Of a stretch of DNA of 64,000 nt, positions 45,677 through 54,038 are shown in pieces. Made by a program: the position numbers and the translations under genes. Each line of letters starts with the position of its first letter. Within the stretch, counting starts at the first letter, position 1. The notes below the pieces were generated by a model. The model had not been told where the DNA came from and did no database searches. It was given only the letters and a program-made list of their open reading frames with translations. Origin of the DNA: JAXGXT01 sp040772665 (GTDB lineage Bacteria; Bacillota; Clostridia; Lachnospirales; Anaerotignaceae); contig JAXGXT010000003.1 in NCBI GenBank assembly GCA_040772665.1, positions 288,691-352,690 of the forward strand, written 5' to 3'.

Positions 45677-47038
45677 TTAGATTAGCCTATCTCCGTCGTC
45701 AAAAATATCTCCGCATTCAGGGCAGAACTTAGGCGGTTTAGTTTTATCGTCTGGTTCCCAGCCGCATTTGTCGCATTTATATTGAGGAACAGCCTCTGGT
45801 TTTTTGCTGCCGCACTCTGCACAGAATTTGCCTTTATTTACGGCACCGCAGGAGCACTGCCAACTGTTAGAATTATCTTCAGGTTTTGGCTTTCCGCACT
45901 CCATGCAAAACTTAGAGGTGTTTCCTGTGTGACCGCAGGAACAAGACCACCCATTTGCAGCCGACACTTCCTGTGCAGGAGAGGTTGGCGGTGTAGGGGA
46001 TTGTTGAGCTTGCTGCTGTTGTGCTTGTTGCTGTCCTATAGTGAACAGATTTTGCGCATTCATACCGCCGGCTTGATTTGCCATGTTCATTCCCATAAAT
46101 GCCATTGCAGGGCCTGCGTTTTCATTTGCTGCCGCTGATTGCATAGCACTTGCTTGTGCGCCGACAATATGCGCCGCCGCCATGTTTGGGTTTCTAAAGG
46201 TTGCGTTTCTTTGAAGTTCTTTAATCATCTGCTCGTCTTCTTCGCTGGCTTTGACGCTGGAAACACCGAAAGAAACAATCTCAATGCCTCGCAGCCCTCG
46301 CCATTTGCTTGAAAGGACTTCGTTGAGTGCATTGGCAAGCTCCATTGTATGTCCGGGCAAAGCGGAGTAACGAATGCCCATATCTGAAATTTTTGCAAAA
46401 GCCGGCTGTAATGCTGTCATAAGCTCGCTTTTAAGCTGTCCGTCTATGGTTTCACGAAGATACTGTGTTTCAACATTTCCGCAAACGTTTGTGTAAAAAA
46501 GCACAGGGTCGGTAATTTTATAGCTGTACTCACCAAAACAACGAATGGCAATGTCAATATCAAGACCGATATTATTATCTACCACACGAAAAGGAACAGG
46601 ACTTGGCGTTCCGTATTTGTTGCCGATCAGTTCTTTTTTATTGAAGTAATAAACTCGCTGATCCTTTGGCGGTTCACCGCCGAAAGTAAATCTTTTGCCG
46701 AAGTTTTTAAAAGATTCTGCAATGCTTGTGCCAAGATCGCCTTGGAAGATAGACGGCTCAGTTGACATATCATATGTAAATTCGCCGGATTCACCGCAGA
46801 TTTCCACGATTTTTCCCTGATCAACAATAATCATGCACTGGCCATCTGCTACTGCGATTATCGAACCGTTTGATATAATGTTGTCGCTGCCTTTTGTGTT
46901 CGAAGAACGTCCGCCAGTGCGCTTTATCCCTTTTGTTACCATAACGGTTTCAGGCATTGACTCACAGTAAAAATACTCTTTCCATTGATCTGCTAAAACG
47001 CCGCCTCCGGCGCCAAGTGCTGCTTTAATAAGCCCCAT
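45677..47038 (-). CDS. SPFH/virion-core domain protein with C-terminal zinc ribbons, YdjI-like
   Basis: 453 residues. N-terminal SPFH (band 7-like) domain to about 300, beginning MGLIKAALGAGGGVLADQWKE, followed by a Gln/Ala-rich linker (about 335-365, with QQAQQQQAQQ) and three zinc ribbons (CSCGHTGNTSKFCMECG, CSCGAVNKGKFCAECG, CDKCG...CPECG). This is the YdjI architecture, a flotillin-like scaffold of the PspA-YdjGHI membrane stress system. No N-terminal membrane helix is evident, so it is likely peripheral. AAAGGAGAA ribosome site. It follows the AIM24 gene by 21 bases. Confidence 0.87.
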   Translation of the reverse strand: MGLIKAALGAGGGVLADQWKEYFYCESMPETVMVTKGIKRTGGRSSNTKGSDNIISNGSIIAVADGQCMIIVDQGKIVEICGESGEFTYDMSTEPSIFQGDLGTSIAESFKNFGKRFTFGGEPPKDQRVYYFNKKELIGNKYGTPSPVPFRVVDNNIGLDIDIAIRCFGEYSYKITDPVLFYTNVCGNVETQYLRETIDGQLKSELMTALQPAFAKISDMGIRYSALPGHTMELANALNEVLSSKWRGLRGIEIVSFGVSSVKASEEDEQMIKELQRNATFRNPNMAAAHIVGAQASAMQSAAANENAGPAMAFMGMNMANQAGGMNAQNLFTIGQQQAQQQQAQQSPTPPTSPAQEVSAANGWSCSCGHTGNTSKFCMECGKPKPEDNSNSWQCSCGAVNKGKFCAECGSKKPEAVPQYKCDKCGWEPDDKTKPPKFCPECGDIFDDGDRLI

Positions 47039-47059
47039 AATAAATTCTCCTTTACTTTA

Positions 47060-47737
47060 TTACTTTTTCTTTGACACAAACGGAAGTATTAAACCGGCAA
47101 GGTTTTCAATTGTCATTGTTTGTAAATATACTTTGCCGGGGCCGGTTATAACGGTGTCAAACATTCCTTCACCGCCGAACAACATGTTTTTTACACCCTT
47201 AATCATTTGAATATCCATCTGACAAGTTTCGTCCATAATGGCAAGAACACCGGTATCGCAGATAATCTGTTCACCCTGCACAAGATCGTATTCCTGACAG
47301 TATCCATCAATTTCAAGGAAAACAAGACCGGGCCCTGTAACCTTTTGCATAATAAAACCTTCACCGCCGGCAAATCCCGCACCCAGCTTTTTTTGAAAAT
47401 GAACTGAAAGTTCAACTCCGTAAGTGGCACACATAAATGCCGACTTCTGACAGATGATACTTTGCCCCTGACCAAGTTCCTTTGCAATAATGCGGCCGGG
47501 AAAAGATGAAGCAAATGCAATTTCGGCAGGCCCTTGAGCAGTATATTTGCTCATAAATAAACTTTCGCCGGAAACCATACGGCCAAGGCTTTTCATAGCG
47601 CCGCCTTCGGCTTTGGATTCTGACACTATAGGGCCTCTTGACCATGTGCGGCCGCCAGCCTCACTGATAATGCTTTCACCGGCATTGAGATTGATAATAA
47701 CTGCAGGTAAAGAGCCGCCTTCGATAGTGTAATTCAT
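47060..47737 (-). CDS. AIM24 family protein (TIGR00266 type)
   Basis: 225 residues, a beta-helical AIM24 fold of mitochondrial-biogenesis-like proteins common in bacteria. Recognised by MNYTIEGGSLPAVIINLNAGE and repeated Gly-rich turns (GEGFIMQKVTGPG and GEGMFDTVITGPGKVYLQT). Biochemical role unknown; often next to SPFH genes. TAAGGAGGTTTTTTT precedes the ATG. Co-transcribed with the SPFH gene. Confidence 0.88.
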   Translation of the reverse strand: MNYTIEGGSLPAVIINLNAGESIISEAGGRTWSRGPIVSESKAEGGAMKSLGRMVSGESLFMSKYTAQGPAEIAFASSFPGRIIAKELGQGQSIICQKSAFMCATYGVELSVHFQKKLGAGFAGGEGFIMQKVTGPGLVFLEIDGYCQEYDLVQGEQIICDTGVLAIMDETCQMDIQMIKGVKNMLFGGEGMFDTVITGPGKVYLQTMTIENLAGLILPFVSKKK

Positions 47738-47817
47738 AAAAAAACCTCCTTAATAAATTAAATTACCAACTGATATTTTCTATAATTGCTAAAAAATTTT
47801 GATTTTGCATCATTTTT

Positions 47818-47991
47818 TCAAGCGTTCCCTCCCCACTTATCAGCATTAATACGTACATGCTTTCTATCTTCGATATATACATAAATTGTAATGGTTGCTC
47901 CCGAAAAGGTTGCCATTGGAAGTTTTGCATTACCAGTTATCCCTGAAACACCGCCTGATATATTGTCGCTGGGGTGGTTAGTTACCATCAT
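47818..47991 (-). CDS. 57-codon frame overlapping the end of the preceding gene
   Basis: A reading frame starting inside the last codons of the 478-residue protein (ATG 47991) and running to a TGA at 47818. It encodes MMVTNHPSDNISGG, then VSGITGNAKLPMATFSGATI, then YVYIEDRKHVRINADKWGGNA. The composition is protein-like. There is no ribosome site before it, and a run of seven T lies just upstream, where a one-base slip would join it to the 478-residue frame. So it is either a small gene or the detached C-terminus of that protein. The remaining gap to the AIM24 gene is empty. Confidence 0.4.
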   Translation of the reverse strand: MMVTNHPSDNISGGVSGITGNAKLPMATFSGATITIYVYIEDRKHVRINADKWGGNA

Positions 47992-49414
47992 TTTCAAAAA
48001 AATTGGGATCAGCCACTCCGTTTTTAATTGCTACTACATAGTCGTCATAACCTGGCGGAAGCTTGCTGCCAGGTTTGGAGCTATTAACCTCTTTTTCCTC
48101 CTTAGCCCACAACTCACCCCAAGGGCGAAAACAAAACATATACTCAAAACCGTCATTTTCAGTTAATTCTGGGTCTGCATAAAAATCAGATATAACAATT
48201 AGGTTTCCATCATCAATTGGGGAAATACCAATCCACCACTGAGCAGGGTCAAGAGTATAGTCCCAAAATTCACCTTCAGTTACCTCAAAATGGTACTCAT
48301 CAGCAATGATGTAGGAATCGACAGTTTGTTGATCGTTATCTTCAAGGAAAATAGCCATTGTTCCCTCTCCGTTTTTATCTACATCAATAACCATATAAGC
48401 ATCATAGAGATCATCTTCATATTCTGCCCATTCGCCAAAAGCCTCTGATAGGTAAAGGTAGCCATACCATGAGCCATTCCATTTTTCCTGAACATTATTT
48501 GCAGAATTTGCACTGTTTATATTTATATCCGTTCTGTTAGCATTTAGACCGCCTATTGCTTTGCCTTCTTTTTCAAATACAATCTTCATGCCAGTATCCA
48601 TAAAATCCTCGACTACCAGCCCATTTCCATCCTTTATACAAGTGATAATTGTATCTCCGTTGGAAATAATAGAGATTTCTTGTTTATTTTCTTTCCATTT
48701 ATAACTATGACTGTCCTCATCGGTTTGAACAAGACACTTGCCGTTTTCTTCAAATTCAAAAATCAAACTGCCCAGCACATCATCAGCAGGGAAGACTTCT
48801 TCGAACATTTCAATAGTTACTGCGTTCCATACGCCAATATAAGGGTTATTTGAGTCTGTTTTATTCTTGCCCCCAATTAGTGAAGCTATAATTGATATTA
48901 TAACAATAGCGGCAATGCCAATTCCAGCAAAAATTAATATTTTTGGATTAATGGCTTTTTTTTGCTTTACAGCAGTTTGCGAGCCTGTGTATGTATGCTG
49001 TGGTTGATAACTGCCTTGAACAGGGGCAGAAGTTTGGGGCGATTCAGGCTGTGCCATTTGCTGAAACGGCGGCTGATAAGTGCCCTGTTGCGGTGTTGTT
49101 ATTTGTTCTGCTGACGAGCTGTAGTTTTGTTGTGGTTTTTCCGCCTGAAAAGGAGATTGGTAGCTGCCGCTTTGCCTTTGCACAGATGTATTATCGCTGT
49201 TTTGCTGAGCCGTTGGTTGTGCAGATGGTTGATAGCTGCCTTGTTCGCTGGTTTGCATCGGAACATCCTGACTATTTTCAATGTTTACAGGGGTCTGCTC
49301 TTGAGATACTGAATTTGCCTGTGTCGGTGTTTTTTTGGCTACAGGAGCACCGCAATGTTCACAGAACTTTCCGTTTATATTTAGATCTTTGCCGCAATTA
49401 TCACATACTGACAT
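47978..49414 (-). CDS. zinc-ribbon membrane protein with Q-rich linker and extracellular domain
   Basis: 478 residues. N-terminal zinc ribbon (CDNCGKDLNINGKFCEHCG), then a Gln/Ser/Pro-rich disordered linker (about 30-150), one TM helix (about 158-182), and an outside domain of 290 residues with two similar beta segments (around GVWNAVTIEMFEEVF and around NGSWYGYLYLSEAFGEW). No enzymatic motif. It may link cytoplasmic zinc-ribbon partners of the cluster to the envelope. The frame ends just past a T7 run; a shift there would extend it by about 57 residues. A TCGGAGGGATCAG ribosome site precedes the ATG. Confidence 0.72.
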   Translation of the reverse strand: MSVCDNCGKDLNINGKFCEHCGAPVAKKTPTQANSVSQEQTPVNIENSQDVPMQTSEQGSYQPSAQPTAQQNSDNTSVQRQSGSYQSPFQAEKPQQNYSSSAEQITTPQQGTYQPPFQQMAQPESPQTSAPVQGSYQPQHTYTGSQTAVKQKKAINPKILIFAGIGIAAIVIISIIASLIGGKNKTDSNNPYIGVWNAVTIEMFEEVFPADDVLGSLIFEFEENGKCLVQTDEDSHSYKWKENKQEISIISNGDTIITCIKDGNGLVVEDFMDTGMKIVFEKEGKAIGGLNANRTDININSANSANNVQEKWNGSWYGYLYLSEAFGEWAEYEDDLYDAYMVIDVDKNGEGTMAIFLEDNDQQTVDSYIIADEYHFEVTEGEFWDYTLDPAQWWIGISPIDDGNLIVISDFYADPELTENDGFEYMFCFRPWGELWAKEEKEVNSSKPGSKLPPGYDDYVVAIKNGVADPNFFENDGN

Positions 49415-49487
49415 ATCTGATCCCTCCGATAATTAATATTTTTTATTCTTGTTTATGTCTTTATTGTTACACAATATTGTAAACTCT

Positions 49488-49739
49488 TTATCGTGGTGCG
49501 CAGTCTGTACAGAGCATAACGTCTTCGTTATAGTGAGTGTCACATACCCATTTTCCGCATTTATGGCAGCGGTTAAAATATCGAATTGCCTCTTTTGCCG
49601 CAATGACGCTTGCAGTATTAGTATCTGTCGCACCAATTGTTTTAACTGTATATCCACTACCGCAAAGATCACAGAAAAAGGTAAAACAATAAAGCTCACC
49701 TTCTTGTGACATAGTGCATTTTTGAGGAAAGTCTGTCAT
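49488..49739 (-). CDS. small double zinc-ribbon protein
   Basis: 83 residues with CDLCG (about 24-28), CHKCGKWVCDTHY (about 58-70) and CTDC (about 77-80), likely two zinc sites. TAGGAGGTG lies before the ATG at 49739. It is the first gene of the minus-strand cluster, 70 bases ahead of the 478-residue zinc-ribbon gene. Similar Cys-rich proteins accompany YdjG-like genes; function unknown. Confidence 0.75.
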   Translation of the reverse strand: MTDFPQKCTMSQEGELYCFTFFCDLCGSGYTVKTIGATDTNTASVIAAKEAIRYFNRCHKCGKWVCDTHYNEDVMLCTDCAPR

Positions 49740-49771
49740 AGCGCACCTCCTAAATAACGCTTTGGTATAAT

Positions 49772-49800
49772 TTGACTAAGCTGGATTGACATAGTATAAT
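49772..49800 (+). promoter_or_regulatory. promoter upstream of the solute-binding lipoprotein
   Basis: TTGACT (49772-49777), 17-base spacer, TATAAT (49795-49800). A second TATAAT lies at 49833 without a clear -35. The divergent zinc-ribbon cluster starts at 49739, so this intergenic region probably serves both. Confidence 0.65.
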
Positions 49801-49859
49801 AAATCAACTTAATTAGTTGTCACTTACAATATTATAATAGAAGAAAACACCATATTTGT

Positions 49860-49912
49860 AATCACCCTGGGGGTGATTATTGAGGAAAAAGCAGGTGATT
49901 AGTGGGGTGATT
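49860..49912 (+). promoter_or_regulatory. four GGTGATT/AATCACC half-sites, candidate operator
   Basis: AATCACC-N5-GGTGATT (49860-49878, inverted) and GGTGATT-N5-GGTGATT (49894-49912, direct). All four half-sites are exact. They lie in the leader between the promoter at 49772 and the lipoprotein gene. A dimeric or oligomeric regulator, possibly the LuxR-type receptor encoded two genes downstream, is the natural candidate; this is inference. Confidence 0.5.
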
Positions 49913-49979
49913 CGGCAAAAAGTGCCCAATTAACCCTATATATTAAAAAAAATCAACTAATAACATTGGAGGTCATTGA

Positions 49980-51320
49980 ATGAAAAAAATAAAGTCAATA
50001 TTATTCCTATGTGTGATATTGCTATTGTCTGTCACTGGATGCTCAAGCGGAAAAAAGCTAAACCCCAGTGACCCTGTAATCTTAACCATGTGGCACGTAT
50101 ACGGCAGCCAGACGGAATCACCCATGAATGATATGGTGGATGAATTTAATCAAACAACAGGCAAGGATCAAGGTGTGATTATAAATGTAACCTCCGTTTC
50201 TAATTCAAGCGATATCCATGATGCGTTACTTTCTGCTGCTGCAGGTCAGGCTGGTGCGGGAGAATTGCCGGATTTGTTTTTTTGCTACCCTGAAACGGCT
50301 GAGGCAATCGGCGATGAGCAAATTGTAAACTGGGGTGATCTTCTTACAGACACTGAACTGGGCGAATATGTACAATCTTTTCTTAGTGAGGGAACAGTAA
50401 ACGGAAAACTGCTTGTACTTCCTGTGGGAAAATCTTCGGAAGCTCTTTTTATAAACACCACTATTTTCGACCGCTTTGCAGCTGAAACAGGTGTTAGTTA
50501 TGATGATTTAGTAACTTGGGAGGGCCTGCTTTCCGCTGCCGAAACATATTATAAGTGGTCGGAAGGCAAAACCTTTGTGATGCATGATGAATTGCTTAAT
50601 TTTATACAAATTAACACTAAGGCTCTTGGAGGTGCCGCCTATATTGACGGGACACTGAATTTTGATGATCCAATTTTTAAACAACAGTGGGAACAGGTTG
50701 CCAAAGCCGCCATAGCAGGCTATTTGCGGGTGGAAGACAATTATGAAACTGTCCGTATGATGACAGGGGATATTGTGGCCGGCATTGGCTCTACCGCCAG
50801 TATTTTATATTTTCAGGATATAGTTACTTATTCGGATAACACTACTGAACCCTTGATAATTCGAGCTTTGCCCTGTCCGTCATCCGAAGGCGGCGAAAAG
50901 CTGGCAATGCAGCAAGGTGTGGGCTTATGCATGAAAAAGATGAAAAAGGATGATGAGCGGAAACAGGAAGCGGCTTTGCTGTTTGCCAAATGGATAAGCC
51001 AAGGAGAAACGAATCTGCAATTTGTAACGCAGTCAGGCTATATGCCTGTAGAAAATGAGGCATTTAACAGCATTGCATCTCATACATTTGAAAACGATTC
51101 TTATCGCAGTCTGTATGATGCGATGGACATAATGCACAATACTTATGATTTCTATCTTCCGCCTGTAGTGGACGGATATTACGATATTTTGTGGAACTTT
51201 TACGATAATTCTATTGAAGTGCTAAGCGATTGCAGAGAAAAGTATTTGAATGAAGAAGATGCTTTGGATTCATTGGTTCAAGAAAGCTATATGAGAATGA
51301 GGCAGGTAATGGAAAAATAA
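49980..51320 (+). CDS. extracellular solute-binding lipoprotein (family 1 type)
   Basis: 446 residues. Lipobox VTGC with Cys at 21. The mature part begins LTMWHVYGSQTESPMNDMVDEF, the opening of carbohydrate-type (SBP_bac_1) binding proteins, and continues with LPDLFFCYPETAEA and other typical segments. No transporter permease or ATPase is nearby. It is instead followed by a membrane-bound LuxR receptor, so it may present a ligand to that receptor rather than feed a transporter. TTGGAGGTCATTGA precedes the ATG. Confidence 0.8.
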   Translation: MKKIKSILFLCVILLLSVTGCSSGKKLNPSDPVILTMWHVYGSQTESPMNDMVDEFNQTTGKDQGVIINVTSVSNSSDIHDALLSAAAGQAGAGELPDLFFCYPETAEAIGDEQIVNWGDLLTDTELGEYVQSFLSEGTVNGKLLVLPVGKSSEALFINTTIFDRFAAETGVSYDDLVTWEGLLSAAETYYKWSEGKTFVMHDELLNFIQINTKALGGAAYIDGTLNFDDPIFKQQWEQVAKAAIAGYLRVEDNYETVRMMTGDIVAGIGSTASILYFQDIVTYSDNTTEPLIIRALPCPSSEGGEKLAMQQGVGLCMKKMKKDDERKQEAALLFAKWISQGETNLQFVTQSGYMPVENEAFNSIASHTFENDSYRSLYDAMDIMHNTYDFYLPPVVDGYYDILWNFYDNSIEVLSDCREKYLNEEDALDSLVQESYMRMRQVMEK

Positions 51321-51367
51321 CTTATCAGTATAAATGTGAGGAACATAAAAAGGGGGAGGTAAGCTGA

Positions 51368-52969
51368 GTGCGGTTTATAAAACAATTAGAAAAGATGACG
51401 CTGATAGCCGGCACTTCTCAGACCATGAGCCGAAGGTTGTGCCTCTATACTCTTGCACTTTTTATATTGATTGGTTCTATACTTGCCGGCTGCATTTTAC
51501 TCTCTGGCCGCTTTTTCTCTGTGGAGCACAGTACATCCTCAATGCTTGAAACACAGCTGGCCATTTATGAGAAAGATATTCGTATTCACTTTGACCATAC
51601 CGCTGCACGTGGCCTTAGCCTGTCAGCGGATTTAAGCATGCAGCTTGAAAAGTGGCTCAAAGAGAAAGACTTTGAGTTTAAAGACCTTAATGGTAATCCA
51701 GATGCTATTGCAGAGGTGGAATCATTTCTTTATTCCACTATCCATCAAGCCATAGCTTTGACAGATTGTTCAGGTGCATATTTTCTTTTGGACGTAACTG
51801 CTAACCCTGATTTACCGAGAGCTGACAGTTCAAAAAGCGGTTTGTATATAAAGATTGCAAATCTAAATGTTATGCATCCTATTAATATGAAACTGCTCCA
51901 GTATCGTGGGTCAACAGCAGTTGGAAACAGCAACGGTTTGGAGTATCATAATATGTGGGCATTGGAGTATAACGCCGACGATTTTCCAAACTATGAACTT
52001 GTTATGAGCCATGCCAATGCTGATTTGAATTCCTGCTATCTTTTCACAGATTCAATAAAACTGCCCGGAACTTGGGAAAAGGTTATGTTGTTGTGTGTGC
52101 CCATTATTTCTGAAAGTGGGGATGTTTACGGTATCTGCGGTTTTGAAATCAGCCAATTGTTTTACAAACTCTACTATGCACAAGCTGGTGCTAGTCCTCA
52201 CATTTCCGGGTTGTTGACTACGGTTGACGAAGATGAACTTCTGACGGATGTAGGTTTAGAAAGCGGTACGCAGCTTGGATATTTTGCTAACCTTAGGGGA
52301 ACGTTCACAATTTCCAACGGATTAGGTTTCCAGATATTTGATTCAGGAGAACACCAATTTGTGGGGCTGAAAAAAACAGTGGAACTTTCCCCGCTCACAG
52401 GGGAGCACATGTTGGCAGTTATGATACCAAAGAAAGACTATGAAACACTGCGGTTGCGTAATATACAGGAAAATGGTGTTATTATTGTGTTGCTTGTTCT
52501 TGTAACAGTGCTTGGAAGTATTCATATGAGCAGACTGTATGTAAAGCCTATATTAGCAGGGCTTAGCCAGGTACGCAGTCAAGGCAGCTGCGATAATATG
52601 ACTAATATCCGTGAGATTGATGACTTGCTTGAGTATCTTTCACAAAAGGATGTGGAAATGGAAGCGTCCGTTTCAGCTGAAAACAGGCAGCAACAAACAA
52701 CATTTACGCTTTATGATGAGTTTGTCAAAAACATTGAAACACTCTCACCGGCGGAACGTGCCGTTTTCAACTTGTATATGGAAGGCCATACTGCAAATGA
52801 AATTACCAAAATTTTATTTTTATCTATTAACACTATAAAAACTCACAATAAACGAATTTATATGAAGCTTCAAGTTAACTCACGCAAGGAATTGATGGTT
52901 TATGTTAATATGATGAAAGAAATAGGGGATACAAACATTGGCGATGGATGCGCAAGCGAAATCGGATGA
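51368..52969 (+). CDS. membrane receptor with cytoplasmic LuxR-type HTH
   Basis: 533 residues. TM1 about 25-50, an extracellular sensing domain of about 320 residues (Cache-like, LSADLSMQLEKWLKEKDF and later segments), TM2 about 375-395, a short juxtamembrane helix and a C-terminal LuxR (GerE) helix-turn-helix at about 463-520 (LSPAERAVFNLYMEGHTANEI, then LSINTIKTHNKRIYMKLQV). A one-component membrane transcription factor. The start is a GTG with GGGGGAGGT 8 bases upstream. It lies 47 bases behind the solute-binding lipoprotein, so ligand presentation by that protein is inferred. Confidence 0.82.
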   Translation: MRFIKQLEKMTLIAGTSQTMSRRLCLYTLALFILIGSILAGCILLSGRFFSVEHSTSSMLETQLAIYEKDIRIHFDHTAARGLSLSADLSMQLEKWLKEKDFEFKDLNGNPDAIAEVESFLYSTIHQAIALTDCSGAYFLLDVTANPDLPRADSSKSGLYIKIANLNVMHPINMKLLQYRGSTAVGNSNGLEYHNMWALEYNADDFPNYELVMSHANADLNSCYLFTDSIKLPGTWEKVMLLCVPIISESGDVYGICGFEISQLFYKLYYAQAGASPHISGLLTTVDEDELLTDVGLESGTQLGYFANLRGTFTISNGLGFQIFDSGEHQFVGLKKTVELSPLTGEHMLAVMIPKKDYETLRLRNIQENGVIIVLLVLVTVLGSIHMSRLYVKPILAGLSQVRSQGSCDNMTNIREIDDLLEYLSQKDVEMEASVSAENRQQQTTFTLYDEFVKNIETLSPAERAVFNLYMEGHTANEITKILFLSINTIKTHNKRIYMKLQVNSRKELMVYVNMMKEIGDTNIGDGCASEIG

Positions 52970-53191
52970 TGATAATGGCTTTGTAGACTTAGGTTTTTAT
53001 GATGAAAAAAGAGACTTACTCATTGGAGTTACCCCTGATGGAGTCACAAAGTATTAATTTATAGACGTATTATGTGCTGATGATATTCCGTTTTGGTAGG
53101 CGGCAAAGGCAGCATCTTTTATTCCCGTAAAACCGTTGGTATAGGTGAAAAGTATATTTTTACCCCGTGGCTTTCAGATCGATTAATATGA
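52944..53191 (+). pseudogene. decayed small gene behind the LuxR receptor
   Basis: Two frames look like parts of one protein: MDAQAKSDDDNGFVDLGFYD, then EKRDLLIGVTPDGVTKY followed by a stop (52944-53057), and later GGKGSIFYSRKTVGIGEKYI, then FTPWLSDRLI followed by a stop (to 53191). Stops and frame changes lie between them. The family is not recognised. The first part overlaps the end of the receptor gene. It shows that this locus has been degrading. Confidence 0.45.
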
Positions 53192-53297
53192 AAAGCCAAT
53201 ATTTTAAAGCCTGAATAGTCAATTTTCTTTTAGTAGATATTTAATAATAGATGGTGTAAGCTGATGAATATACAAATTTAAAATGAGGTGATTTTTA

Positions 53298-53672
53298 TTG
53301 CTTCTTTTATTTATACCCCATGTTTTTCTTTTGTTATTAATATTGATTGTTAACTACAGTGTAAAAGATGAAAAAATAATACTAAAATTTGAACGTGTTA
53401 TATTTGTTATTATATTTATATATACCATAGTAATTGGTCAAATGTTGTCAAATTTTAAGTTTTACAGCGGGCTTGATGATATGAGTAATTACATTAAAAT
53501 ATTTCTGATGTTTTATGTATTGAAATTTTTTGTTTCAGACTATATAAAATATCATAGAAAAAAAGAGGATTTTAACATGACAAAAAAGACATTATCTGTT
53601 GCAATTGTTCATTTTATTTCTTTTGCCATTTTTATATATATTTTATTAGCAATAGATAATAGCCGATTTTAG
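53298..53672 (+). CDS. small integral membrane protein, unknown
   Basis: 124 residues with four predicted membrane helices (about 1-19, 30-50, 66-84 and 98-118) and short loops; the Lys/Arg-rich loop after helix 3 (KYHRKKEDF) is likely cytoplasmic. TTG start with GAGGTG 8 bases before it. No family recognised. It stands alone between the decayed gene and the tRNA. Confidence 0.6.
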   Translation: MLLLFIPHVFLLLLILIVNYSVKDEKIILKFERVIFVIIFIYTIVIGQMLSNFKFYSGLDDMSNYIKIFLMFYVLKFFVSDYIKYHRKKEDFNMTKKTLSVAIVHFISFAIFIYILLAIDNSRF

Positions 53673-53761
53673 ATGCATTTTTTAAATTAGTTAATAATTT
53701 TTTAAAGATGTTAAAATTACTGAAAAAGAAGTTACTTTATGAATAATTTAATTAAAAAATC

Positions 53762-53801
53762 AAAAAGCTGTAAACCTAAAAATAAAGGTTTACAGCTTTT
53801 T
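53762..53801. terminator. strong bidirectional hairpin
   Basis: AAAAAGCTGTAAACCT pairs with AGGTTTACAGCTTTTT around 7 bases. It ends the membrane-protein gene on the plus strand and the tRNA on the minus strand. Confidence 0.85.
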
Positions 53802-53807
53802 AAATTA

Positions 53808-53881
53808 TGTCCCTGACACGATTCGAACGTGCGGCCTTCCCCTTAGGAGGGGGACGCTCTATCCAACTGAGCTACAGAGAC
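53808..53881 (-). tRNA. tRNA-Arg (anticodon CCT)
   Basis: On the minus strand it folds as a full cloverleaf: acceptor GTCTCTG/CAGGGAC with discriminator A, D-arm with AGCTCAGTTGGATAGAGC, anticodon arm TCCCC-CTCCTAA-GGGGA giving anticodon CCT (reads AGG), and TTCGAAT T-loop. 74 bases, CCA not encoded. Confidence 0.95.
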
Positions 53882-53959
53882 CCACAATTAACGCAATATA
53901 TATTGTAAGTTCAAACAGCAATTTAGTCAAGACTATTTTTTAAAGTATAAATGAAAGTA

Positions 53960-53988
53960 TTGACAAAGATACTTTTGTGCTTTACTAT
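53960..53988 (+). promoter_or_regulatory. promoter of the amino acid binding protein
   Basis: TTGACA (53960-53965), 17-base spacer, TACTAT (53983-53988), about 50 bases before the gene. Confidence 0.6.
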
Positions 53989-54038
53989 AACAACGTAGAA
54001 TATATGAATGAATTTATTGTCTTAGGAGGATATTAATC

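Noticed and set aside
53808..53881. tRNA-Arg as an attachment site for a mobile element
   Set aside because: No repeat of the tRNA 3' end and no integrase was seen in the window.
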